Source of the DNA: Annulohypoxylon bovei var. microspora
Taxonomy: Eukaryota > Ascomycota > Sordariomycetes > Xylariales > Hypoxylaceae
Assembly: GCA_022836615.1 (NCBI GenBank)
Contig: MU405227.1
Span: 124,001-188,000, forward strand
Direction: 5' to 3'
Length of the DNA stretch: 64,000 bases
The position numbers and the translations under genes are program-made. Within the stretch, counting starts at the first letter, position 1. The number at the start of each line of letters is the position of its first letter. Positions 32,896-43,950 of this stretch are shown piece by piece. The notes under the pieces are model-generated. The model searched no databases. It worked only from the letters and a program-made list of their open reading frames with translations, and was not told the DNA's origin.

Positions 32896-35278
32896 CTATG
32901 CGAGGTCCATACCCTCCGAGTCGTCGACGTCCGATGGTAGCGCTTGCGTGTGGTCGCTGCTGATGCTGTCTTTCCGCGAGACGCCGGAGGTATCGAATCG
33001 GCCACGGCAATTATCCACGTATTCTAGCTCATCACCCCCGATCACTCTGCCCTCCATATCGATCTCTTGTGATAGCTCGACGAGAGCCGATCGTGGTAAG
33101 CGTAGGAACCCCTGAGTTCGCACGATACGGCCCCAGTGCGTTAGACAGAATTGTGCAGCCCTCTTACGGAGCCAATCCTCGCTCGCTAGTCCTGCACAAT
33201 ACCAAATGATGCATGCGTGCTCTACGTCGAGCTCTTTTGATAGTCGATTGACGCAGAGAAGACGAAGATGCGGGATGTTGTAGATGTTAGACATGACCAA
33301 TAGTCCCGCAACGTCGGAAAGATCGGTCACACCGTCATTGGCGTGGATACTGTCTGTGTAAAGGTAGTATAAGAATGCCTTGACTACCGTGTAAGGTTCT
33401 GGGATATGCATCTTCTTGGTATGGAATTCTGCCATCTGCGCGTTGTATAGTCGGGCAAAATGTGGCCATCTAGCCTGAAGGATAAGCTTGTGCACATGAA
33501 TTGGAGCAGAAGTGGGCGCGTCGGGCGTGAGCCAGTTCTGATCCATTGGCGACTCCCCTGCCCTAATAAGACTAGAGCCCATCATGTCGTCCTCATCGTA
33601 ATCATCGCCGGCAAGAGCGGTTATGGTGAAATCGGTTCCGCTCCCAGTCTCCGGCGGGTGGTTAAAGAGTTTAGCAAGATCATGGCCTAGTCCTTTCGAG
33701 GGTTGATCTTGAACTCGAGCGTGGGAAGTCGGCCTGGCATGATCGGTTCGAATTTCAGGGGTCGCGTTGTTTCCTAGAAAGCCGTAACGTCGCAGATCAA
33801 TCTCCATTATGTCACTTAGATACTCCTCGAAGCCATTCGGGCCCATGTCGTTAACCGCATCCGTCGGACATCCCAGCAACCAAGCTTTCGTACCATCCTC
33901 ATTCATAGTGCAATAGTGCCATTGATAACCTGACTTGAAAATTTCCCGACCCTCGGCGAGTTTCTGCCACCTCAACGTAGCCAAATCCAAGGCCGACAAG
34001 GAACATTCCTTTGATGTAATGGTCGCAACCGGAGTGACGAAATCTAAGAGGGTACCCGAAGAATAAATGTGAAAATGGATACCAGAACCTTGGGATGGGA
34101 TGTTGCCGCCAGATACAAATCTCAGAACAGAGATCGGGCCAGGGGCCATCGGAACCTGTCTCTTTAAATGGAATGATGGGGTGTTGACCTGAGCTGTCCG
34201 GATATTGGCTGCGAAACCTGAGGCGCCGATAGGCGGAGCTGAGCTCATCGAATAAGACGGCCGCGGGGAATCGCCGGGACGGCTTGACGACGTTTGTCGG
34301 TCAGGGGCAGAACTTCCAATCTGCGGCGGAGATTCGAAATCCGGGCTGCCCTTTAGGTCGAGCCACCACAAATCACCGATCTTATCCATATCTCTACTTA
34401 ACCCGCCAAATACCCAGACTCGATCGCCCCTACGAAATATTAGTATTAGATATTAGGGATGTAATAAGCTAGGCATATATACCATATATAGGCCGAGTGG
34501 TCGAATCTGGGGACGAAACGCCACGACCTTGACCAGGTGTAAGTCTTCAGGTCTAGATAGCATATATCCTCCGAGACATAGCTCTCGTGGCCTGTTATGC
34601 CACCGACTATGAACAATTTGTCTTCGTGCAGGACAGCGGCATGTCTAGCCCGGCCCTTGGGGACGGGACCAGTAACGTGAGGCTGGGTCCAATGGGCGGT
34701 CCTCAGATCGAATACTATGAGATCGGATAGATACGTCCTGTGTTCATTCTCGCCGCCAAAAACTAGAAGTTTGTCACCCTGATACAAGGTGGCAGTGTGT
34801 CCTACAAAGTTTCGTAAGTCTTAGGCGCACTCGTTAGGACACTACAGCCAAACCTACCCATTCTTACGCCGGGGATATCCCCATAGTTGTCTACTAGACT
34901 CCATTGATGGCTAACAAGGTCAAGTTTCAATACGTGGTTGTAGACTTCGTCCGTGTACTGGTCGAATCCGCCGAAGGCATAGATTTGATTGTTTCCACAA
35001 TATGTAACCGAGGCGTTGACCAAACAGGCAGGCCGCTGACCGAGAGTTCGCGTCACCTTCGGCCGGTAACCGTCCATCATTGGCCTACTTTTCATAGGCG
35101 AATTTGGCATGACAAATGTGTTGTTCGACGACACAGCAGACATGACAGACACGGGAGTCGGCGCATTAGAAGTCGAGGGTGTTACGGAGGAGGGCGCAGA
35201 GGGAACGTAAGGAGGATTGGCAGAGTTGGAAGGGCCGCCAAAGAGGGAGTGAGAAATGCTTGAAGGCGTATGGGCCAT
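32896..35278 (-). CDS. Kelch/BTB protein, Ral2-like
   Basis: Three exons on the minus strand: 34858-35278, 34483-34801 and 32896-34429, giving 757 residues. The start is the ATG in a strong Kozak context (ACCATGGCC); the frame is open upstream but without ATG. After a Ser/Pro/Ala-rich N-terminus come kelch repeats from about residue 85: IYAFGGFDQYTDEVYNHVLK, LLVFGGENEHRTYLSDLIVF, FIVGGITGHESYVSEDICYL and VWVFGGLSRDMDKIGDLWWL. A BTB/POZ domain begins near residue 507 (GTDFTITALAGDD), is split by an acidic insertion of about 35 residues, and resumes with APIHVHKLILQARWPHF and the BACK-like helices that follow. Kelch plus C-terminal BTB is the layout of S. pombe Ral2, needed for Ras1 activation, and of animal LZTR1, a Cul3 adaptor acting on Ras-family GTPases. 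I infer a role in Ras control; the name is by architecture only. Divergent from CDC20. Confidence 0.85.
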
Positions 35279-36426
35279 GGTTTCGATTATCAAGTATCGA
35301 TTATCGATTGTATGGATAGGGCTGGGCTGAGCTGAGCTGGAGAAGAAAGACAAAAGTATCTGTCGATCGCTTAGGCTACGTCGACATTTCTATTCCCTTC
35401 AAGCGCAATGAACTTGCGACGGGAAGACCAACAAAGGGGTTCAGAGATGATTTAGAAGAATGAAGATTATAATCTGAAAGGTGGATCTCGAACCTTGGAC
35501 TTGGGATATCGAAGGAGAGTTTGGTTGTCCTATTGCGTTCATCCAATATTTTATTCAATCATCTATTTAGATGCAGCATTTGCCATTTGGTCAAATGCAG
35601 GGGTTAGATGTTCCGTTAGTTGTTCTTCTTTCGATCAGGTTCCCGTCTCACAGTCGAGAACAGGGTTGGCTATCATTAGGCCGGAAGTGGGGATTTTCTT
35701 AAGTAATGGCCAATGTCGCCCCATTCACGTGTGACTAAGTTGCCAAGCATGGGGCTATGGAGATATTATACGCACGAGCCACATATGTCAAAAGCAGGAA
35801 AGCAGAAAAGCCACTGAAACAAGTGGATCTATCAAATGTATGTAAATGAGAATCGGTATGTGCGCAATAGTCTAAACCTAATATGGCATGGTTTGATAAA
35901 CTTGGTGGGGTGCAACGGTTGCCCTTTACAACCAAGAAAGTGCGATCCACTTGTTGTAAACACATAAATCCAGAGAGCTCATCAGGAATTCTAGCTTTCG
36001 ATTCTTTCCTCACTACAAACCTTTACCATCTACATCCGCAACCCTCCAAACTCCATCTCTATACTCTGTGCCTTTTTAGGCCATACTGCTATCATAAAGC
36101 CTTTCACAAGGAATAAATACTCTAGAGTCCATTAGATCTCATCGCTGCTACGCACGTACGGTCATTTGATCGCCCCACCGACTCAGCTATTCTACGTGAA
36201 GGCATACTTCGATTTATCGAGCACAACGACGTCTGTTACTAACCAATTACCCAATCCAGGAACCATTAAATTGAGTCTCTTGGAGCTCGTTCGATATCAT
36301 CGGAGCTCTCATACATACTCGCATCAATTCTCCCTCGAGACATTGAGTTGTTATTCGTCGGAGTTTAACAATTACGTATCTCGATACACAACTCAATTAT
36401 AGTCATACACTAGTCAATTAGACACT
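35279..36426. promoter_or_regulatory. Shared divergent promoter of the Ral2-like gene and CDC20
   Basis: 1.15 kb between two start codons pointing away from each other. No gene supported. Two CCAAT boxes lie at 36243-36247 and 36251-36255, about 175 bp upstream of the CDC20 start, and the proximal CDC20 leader is CT/CAA-rich. The minus-strand leader next to the Ral2-like ATG holds direct CGATTATC-type words. Confidence 0.5.
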
Positions 36427-38299
36427 ATGGCATCCGTTGCAGTATCGACTCCCCTTAAGTCCCACAAGGGACTTTTCTCCTCCCGCACCGCTGGCGGTCG
36501 TATGCCCTTGACCCCGTCACCTCGCCAACGCACTGTGACTAACAACGTCAACGTGGAGACGTCTCCCTTCACCCCCGACCGACAATTATCTAGCCACGAT
36601 GCGTGCCGCCCTGCTGGCAAGTCGGTGTACGGAGGAAACCTGTCGGCACACTTCGCTAAGTCTAACGTGAGAGCCTCGCACCGCAACTCGCCTAAGTCCA
36701 ACATTGCCCGAAGTGTTGCGACTCCCCGCAAGGCTCTTGAGTTAGGTGTGTCAGACTTCACTCTGGTCGGCACCGGACACACTAAGACCCCCGCCAGTGT
36801 CAAGACTAAGAAGGCACCCCTGCGTCAGAAGTCGAACAAGACTACCCTTACCTACGCCGCAGACCGATTCATCCCGAACCGTAGCAACAGCTCTGCCATT
36901 TCTAACGTGGGTTCTGGAAAGCTTGACACTCAGGACAAGCCACGACCTAAGTCCGGCGGTAGCGAGGCCTCCACCGTGCTGTCATCTGCTACAGATGACG
37001 CTATCGCTGCTCTAGAAAGCCTTAACATCAACGACGACGAAGACGCCAGCTACGCCCGCCCATCCCCCAATACCGTCGCATACCAAGACTCCCTAGCTAA
37101 TGCTTGCGGTGTCAACCTCAACACCCGCATTCTGCAATTCAAGCCGGCACCTCCCGAGTCATCGAAGCCTATTGATCTTCGTCAACAGTATAACCGACCT
37201 CTTAAGCCCGCTAATGCTAGCTCTGCTCAGTTCAGACGTCGCATTGCGACTGCCCCCGAGCGAGTTCTTGATGCCCCGGGTCTGATCGATGATTACTACT
37301 TAAACCTGCTCGACTGGAGCTCGGGTAACCAGGTTGCTATCGGTCTCGAACGCAACGTCTATGTCTGGTCTGCCGATGAAGGCTCCGTCAGCTGCTTGAT
37401 GGAGACCAGCCCGGACACCTATGTCAGCAGTGTTAAGTGGTCTGGTGACGGTGCCTATGTCGGCGTTGGCCTAGGAAGTGGTGAGGTCCAGATCTGGGAC
37501 GTTGCCGAGGGCCAGAAGGTTCGCAGCATGTTCGGCCACGACACCCGCGTCGGTGTTATGGGCTGGAACAAGCACCTTCTGTCCACTGGTGCCCGAAGCG
37601 GACTTGTCTACAACCACGATGTCCGTATTGCCGAACACAAGGTTGCAGAGCTTGTTTCCCACACCTCTGAGGTTTGTGGACTTGAATGGCGATCAGACGG
37701 TGCCCAACTTGCCACCGGAGGCAACGACAACCTTGTTTCCATCTGGGATGCTCGATCCCTTGCTGTCCCCAAGTTCACCAAGACCAACCACAAGGCCGCA
37801 GTCAAGGCTCTTGCCTGGTGCCCTTGGAACATCAACTTGCTTGCTACCGGTGGTGGATCTTACGACCGTCACATTCACTTCTGGAACACTACCTCCGGCG
37901 CTCGCGTAAACAGCATCGATACTGGCTCTCAAGTCACCAGCCTCCGATGGTCCACCAGCTACCGTGAGATCGTCAGCTCAAGCGGTTTCCCCGACAACTC
38001 TCTCAGCATCTGGAGCTACCCGACGCTCGTTCGCAACGTCGAGATCCCCGCCCACGAGAGCAGAGTTCTTCACAGCTGCCTCAGCCCCGACGGACAAATG
38101 CTTGCTACTGCTGGTAAGGAATAACCCATTATTGAACACGTCTCCGTATATATACATACTAACATTTCTTGTTACAGCTGCCGATGAGAGCTTGAAGTTC
38201 TGGAAGGTGTTCGAGAAGAAGGCTGGTGCTTCCTCAGGCATCGGTGCCAGTGGCTCTTCCAGCAAGGCCCAGATGGCCAAGCAAATGACTATCCGCTAA
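36427..38299 (+). CDS. CDC20: APC/C activator protein Cdc20 (WD40)
   Basis: Substrate adaptor and activator of the anaphase-promoting complex at the metaphase-anaphase transition and target of the spindle checkpoint. Two exons, 36427-38113 and 38178-38299, give 602 residues. The N-terminal 270 residues are basic and disordered with many S/T-P sites (TPSPR, SPFTP, TPRK), fitting CDK control. The C-box is DRFIP at residues 146-150. The family hallmark RRIATAPERVLDAPGL and DDYYLNLLDWSS leads into the WD40 propeller, with repeats ending in VYVW, VQIWD, VSIWD, IHFWN and LSIWS. The second exon completes the last blade (ADESLKFWKVFEKK) and ends with the C-terminal Ile-Arg dipeptide that docks on the APC/C, confirming the intron, which has a TACTAAC branch point. 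Cdh1 is excluded by the very short C-terminal extension and the Cdc20-type N-terminus. Firm. Confidence 0.95.
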
Positions 38300-39493
38300 A
38301 TCATCATGCAGGTCTAATGAATGTCAGGATCACAGTCAACAACAGTAGGTATCAATTTTATTCTGGCATCTCTGGTACTGCATTTGGTGTGCCTTAAGCG
38401 CGGCGTTGGGGATATCCGCATCCTGCGACCGTGGAAAGGTCTTCGTCCGGATAGGAGTTGGTCATGAGGTACGATATGATAACGCCTGTCATGGAAGGCC
38501 TAAAGATTGAGATTCATATGAGACAATTGTATCATATGGGAGTTTACGGGCATTGCATAGGTTACTATTAATTAAGGAATGGAGCAGTGATTACTACTAC
38601 ATGGTCTGCATATCGAAAGGATATGAGATCGTGTCTGGTTTGAGCTTCTATTTGCATTCAGAAAATCTTGTGATCCATCATCTGGTGAATTTATTCTAGT
38701 GATCGTGGCTTGCGGTGCCGGTAATTCGGCTTATGCTGTCAATTGCTTCTAAATGAAGTTCGGGATTTGTTAATTAAGAGGTATTACATCATTCCACCTG
38801 GTTTGGCGGCGTGCGCAGGTGTGAAAGTGACTTCTTTAGGTACATGGCTGGGTACATAATTCCTTATAATATGCTTGGCAGTACATACCTCCGAGGAGTA
38901 CGTACCTACCTAGGAGGCACAGTAACTATCTTATCTTAGTTCGGTGTTAGTGCGGTCTAGGATTAAGTAATCATAAGACGCGGTACTTTAACAAACTACA
39001 CTCTTTCAGGGCAACTTCACGAGAACATCACCAACATATGATATTACGCGGTCAGCCCAACACGCTGCAACGATACGGAATCGTGGAAAATCATATGCGA
39101 ACAGCTGAATTGAGATCAGGAAAGGCAGAAAATTAAGTTTTAGTAAGATTTGAAGAGGGCGCACGGGGAGGAGTTTGGGCAAGAAGTGAATGCTGGGGTT
39201 CCGTTACCGACTGGCATCTTTCTGCCATTTTACAACCTTGGAACCTTTCGCAAGGCGTACGCCGCCTTCAACTCTATCTTCTCATTTCGCGACCCCGCGC
39301 TCTTGACAATCGTAACTATTTTTTTTCAACAACTGTCACTACTTTTCCAAGGTTCATACCTCGCCCGATATTTTATGTAACCTGACAAACTACTACCTCG
39401 ACTGGTCGCATTCCTTTCGTTTCTTCAATTGTACCCGACCAAGACTACTTGGATCATTCGATTTACCTTGGTAATTCAACCCGATCATTCAAG
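38300..39493. other. Intergenic region between CDC20 and TOA1
   Basis: Tandem genes separated by about 1.2 kb. No gene is supported. It should contain the CDC20 3' untranslated region and TOA1 promoter; a CCTAGG-type copy lies at about 38903-38914. Confidence 0.5.
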
Positions 39494-41355
39494 ATGTCGA
39501 ATTCGCAGGTCGGAAACGTTTACCAGCAGATCATTACCGATGTTATGGAGGCTTCGCGAGTCGATTTCGAAGAAGGCGGCGTGGATGAGTCCGCTTTGGA
39601 GGAGCTGAAGAAGGTGAGTCATGACCATATTTTCTTTTTCTCATTGCCTTCCCATTGCCTTCTCTACCGCTTCTCCCTTCGGTCCGTCAAACCATCAACA
39701 ATTATTACATTATCATCAAAATACTCCATCTCTATTGAATTTCATTCGTTATTGAATACATTAAGAATGATTTTTGGGAGTTTTGGGGGGATTTGACGAG
39801 TTGGGAGTCAGCCTTTGTTGTCACTTACCAGGTAGGCATGTGCTGGCAACAGGCGCGACCGAGGGTGGTGAGAATTGGCGGATTTTGTGAGGGGCGGGCA
39901 GGCACTATTTGGGCTTTTTATCCCTCTGCGCCCACTGCAAACCTCCTTGTGACTCATGTCGATTCTTATTGGCCCGCTGGTTGTATGCTAATCCACTCAC
40001 GTGCCACTTACTGTGCACGTTTACAATATTTCACTCGTCACTTTCATATCGTCCGTCACTTGGATGCCGTCAACCGTCTACTTATCCAATACATTGCAAG
40101 GTCAATGTTTCAAGTTCACACTCACATCTCCTACAATCCCACACACTGACAAGACATATGACAAAAACATTATTGTTTCAAGTATGGATTTTATTAGCTG
40201 ACACTCTTCTATCAGGGATGGCAAAAGAAGCTATCCCAGCAACAGCTGGCAGTTTTCCCTTGGGATCCCAAGCCTGATCCCCCTGCCCCTGCTGTTCCGG
40301 CACTTCAACCTACTCCCGCACCAGAGCCCACTCCCCAGGCTCCTACAAACGGCGCTTCGTACAACCAGCAACATGCGTCTCAGTCACAAGGTCTGACTAT
40401 GCCTATGCCTGGAGTTCAGCCGTCTAGAGATCCCACTATCAAACCCGAGCCCGGTGTCAAGACGGAGCCCGGTCTCGAGCATACGCCTTTGATCCCCCAA
40501 GCCGGTCCGCAGGCTGGTTCTGACGTCGTTCACGAGCGCGTATCTCAGCAGCTACAATCCATGTACGGCGACCGTGCTGCAGCTTCTATTAATAAGTTAC
40601 AGCAGTCGTTCAGCAATGGTCAGCCGCAGAACACCCAGCGACCTGGTAGTCAACCCATGCCGCAGAGCTACCCTGGTCAGTTCCAGGGCCATCCTCAGCA
40701 AGGTCATCCTCAGCAAGGTCATCCTCAGCAGTATCGACCCGCCATGCCTACCAATGCGCAGCAGCAACGTGCGCAGATGCAGAACGGCCAGAGACCTCCC
40801 CAGTCTCAGATGGATGGCGCAAGCGAAGCTGATGGTCACTTCGGAGTGCTTATGCATCGCAACTCAGCTGGAGCTCCTGTGGAGATGGGAAGAGTCGAAA
40901 TCGATAACCTGCTCCACGCCCAGATTGCAGCTAAGGCGAAAGCCATGGAAGGTGGCGGTTTGATGGTACCCCTCAAGCGTGCAGGCAAGGGTAAAGTCGC
41001 CGTCTCGCATCATCGTACACCAGTTTCGGATGGTCTCTCGCGATTTGACGGCCCGGACGAGGGCATGAAGGACGAAGAAGAGGATGAAGACGCCATCAAC
41101 TCTGATCTCGACGATCCCGACGATAACCTCGAAGAGGACGACGAGGACGAGGATGGTGGTCAGATCATGCTTTGCATGTATGACAAGGTCCAGCGCGTCA
41201 AGAACAAGTGGTAAGCAATTTTTTTTCTCAAGACCTATTTATTGAAATACATTTACTAACAGTCGAATAGGAAGTGCGTCCTGAAGGATGGTGTGCTTAG
41301 CGTGAATGGCAAGGACTACGTCTTCCACAAGGCTACCGGCGAGTATGAATGGTAG
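39494..41355 (+). CDS. TOA1: Transcription initiation factor IIA large subunit (Toa1)
   Basis: Large subunit of TFIIA, which stabilises TBP on the TATA element. Three exons, 39494-39613, 40216-41210 and 41271-41355, give 399 residues. Exon 1 encodes the N-terminal helix bundle (GNVYQQIITDVMEASRVDF, ALEELKK), continued in exon 2 by GWQKKLSQQQLAVFPWD, which matches the family directly across the intron. The centre is Pro/Gln-rich with a HPQQG triplet repeat. An acidic stretch of Asp/Glu (about 305-340) precedes the C-terminal beta-barrel: QIMLCMYDKVQRVKNKWK, CVLKDGVLSVNGKDYVF and the terminal GEYEW. Intron 1, at 602 nt, is the longest in the window; intron 2 has a TACTAAC branch point. Identification is firm; a second short exon inside intron 1 is unlikely because the protein is continuous without it. 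Confidence 0.95.
40690..40733. repeat. In-frame HPQQG coding repeat in TOA1
   Basis: Three nearly identical 15-base units (CATCCTCAGCAAGGT type) encode His-Pro-Gln-Gln-Gly repeats in the linker of Toa1. Confidence 0.85.
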
Positions 41356-41710
41356 TAGCCGAGACGTTCTTCATCTGATCATTGGCGTTACGTTGTACAA
41401 GACATGCTTTCATTTCGTTTTTCCGAGGCGTATATCGCCTACAGGCCGACTGCACCGATTTCCTACTTCTCTGCATTGTGGCGTACTGGCACCCACAATT
41501 AAGCAACCGATAGGTGCTCGCAGATAGCCAGGAAGACGAATTTCATTTACTCGGCATTAATCAAGGACCAAAAAAAAAATACACCGACGAGATTCACAAG
41601 GGATTGTTATTTTACGACTAGGACTGGCACGGCACGCTGGTAGACATTTGCTTTTTGTTATCTTTGCTCTGACTCCGCACCCCATTCCACAACACAGAAA
41701 GTTTCGACAG

Positions 41711-41752
41711 ACTTGACCCCCGACTCGACCCCGACTCGACCCCCGACACGAC
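41711..41752. repeat. CGACTCGACCCC short tandem repeat
   Basis: Three to four imperfect units of about 13 bases (GACCCCCGACTC type), about 360 bp after the TOA1 stop codon. Confidence 0.65.
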
Positions 41753-43922
41753 AACAAACACAGAACTGATGGTGCGAGGGGGGCGAGAAATTGACCTGGT
41801 CTACTACCAACTGGTATTCTAGGTTTTCTGTACTAATAGCAGATGCTTGTTGCTAAACGCGTTCTTCTTTACAAATGTGATTTTAATCTCGTGGATGCCA
41901 ATTGTGAATGTTGTAGGGCGGCTGGGTAATTGGTCTCGTTGGCTGACGCCAGCAACGGGCTGGATCGACTAAAGTGACTGCTCACGTAGGGTCAAAAGTT
42001 TACTTGTGGTTAGGTGGGTAAGCGCGGGTGCGGGCCGTACCGTGACGGTTGATTGATGGTGTGGTGAGATATGTGTCGATTTGATCTCGTGTTAGAGAGC
42101 TGTCTTGCTCTACGTATTCCTTCTCCGTATCTTCTTACAGGTGATGCTCTGGGTGAGCATAGCTATGCGCAATATTTCCCCGCGCATACGTAAAAGCCCG
42201 TGGAAATCGTCGGCTCTGGTGTTGACTCTTCCAGAGGACCGTGGATATTCGACGCCGGGGTGTTGGTCTGGTAAGCCTGTAATTCATATAAATACCTACC
42301 TACCTACCTGGGTAAGTAGATGATTACGTTTGCGTCGGTAGGTTGGCTGGTTGTACTATACTAGTCGCCGGTTACGAGGAAATGGGCTCTATTGCTGACT
42401 CTACCTACACCTACATAAGTTGTTCTATAGGTAGCTTGAGAACCGCTCTGGCTTCACGTTATAGAGGTACGAAGAAGGATCCTTGGGTACAGCTTGTTGT
42501 CTCAGGGGGCGACTATGTAGGTGCCTATGCTTGACACATGGTAGAAAGGGTACGTCTGATGTATAACGATGCTACACGGTATTTCTAGATTACAGACTCA
42601 CACTTAGGAAAGGCATTGATATTTATCTACCTTAGATAGTTTGTCTTCGATCATCGACTCCAGCTTGTAGGATATAAAGATCTTTGACTACCCCTATTAC
42701 ACTCGTTGCCTTGACACGGCTGTTTAAGCCAGCATCTACCATCATTGAACCTCCGAGAGTAAAGAGTTTGTCTAAAGTTCTCTTCCTATCTATGTCTCAC
42801 GTGCCATTGACAACCTACATATTATCTCCCCTCCGCCCTTCCCAAAAACCAGGTTACCCGTAGATAGGGAGAGCATTTGGGGCGAATCCGAATTTTCGTT
42901 TTAAGCAAGGGGTATATCGTCGAGCTTGGTACTTCTCAAGCAGTGTGCCTTCTCATAATCATATGCATGTGCTAGTGGGATAGGCTATCTAGGTAGGTAC
43001 ATATAGAAGTCCTTCGAGGCTGAGGGTGTATTATATATGGGATATGTTTAGCATGTTTAGGTGGGGTTCTTCTCCGTAAGCGATCATCTGTCTACTAGTA
43101 AGATATTCAGATGGAAGCGGTTATAAAAGCAGTAGTTACGTAAGAAAAGAAGCGATTTTCACCATAATATACGTGTTGCTTGGAAAGGTTCACGATGTGC
43201 CACGACCATGTTAACGTTATCTGTGAGATTGGGTAGTTGGAAGTATTATATTGCATGTATATAAGGTATGATGTATAATGACTATTAAAAGTATCTATAA
43301 TCACCGGGCTTCTGATCGTATAGATGTGGTTCTATATTCCAACGTGGTTAGAATGGCGTTAGATATGTACACCCATTTACTAAAAATTGAGTTATAGATG
43401 GGGCTAGTATACGAGATTCTCTGCTGTTAGTATCAATAGATATTCACGAAGCCGTGCCATTCCCGGCCCTCCACACACAACTTCATAAAGGGTAAGCTCT
43501 GCGAGGCGGAAGTGTTGTTCCGAAAGTGTGAGAGCAAGATTCCGGTCCGGGTTATTGGAAATTAGGACGTAGTGCTGGGCCCCAGAAGACGACAATGAGT
43601 CCTAAGAAATATGGAGGCGGTCTACTACTATACGGCCCTCTAGATGTGTTGTCGTCCAGTTCCTAGTGCGGTATGCCGAACCCTGGAGATGTTCACGAAG
43701 CTAGCAACATCGGTCTGACACGTGGGTCGTCGACCGGGTCCTATGCCCTTGATATAAGACTCGCCAGTACTGACACGTGAACGGTTAGTCATCCCTTTGA
43801 GGGGGGAGCTAAGTCGTATGTGGAAGCTCGCCTCGGTGTGTGTATGGATATCCATCCTTTTGGAGTTAGGCCTTTATGTATGTTGGTCCCGGCGGCCGGG
43901 CGGCCGGGCCCTTCGGGTGGGA

Positions 43923-43950
43923 CCCGCGTTGTAAATCTTACCAACGCGGG
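43923..43950. repeat. Perfect 9-bp inverted repeat with 10-base loop
   Basis: CCCGCGTTG at 43923-43931 and CAACGCGGG at 43942-43950 are exact reverse complements separated by ten bases. Immediately upstream lie tandem GGCGGCCGG units (about 43890-43912). The GC content contrasts with the AT-rich surroundings. It could be a structured RNA, a terminator-like hairpin or a relic of a mobile element. Confidence 0.6.

Noticed and set aside
34904..35263. Plus-strand frame opposite the first exon of the Ral2-like gene
   Set aside because: Arg/His-rich shadow frame; the minus strand holds a kelch repeat and strong start.
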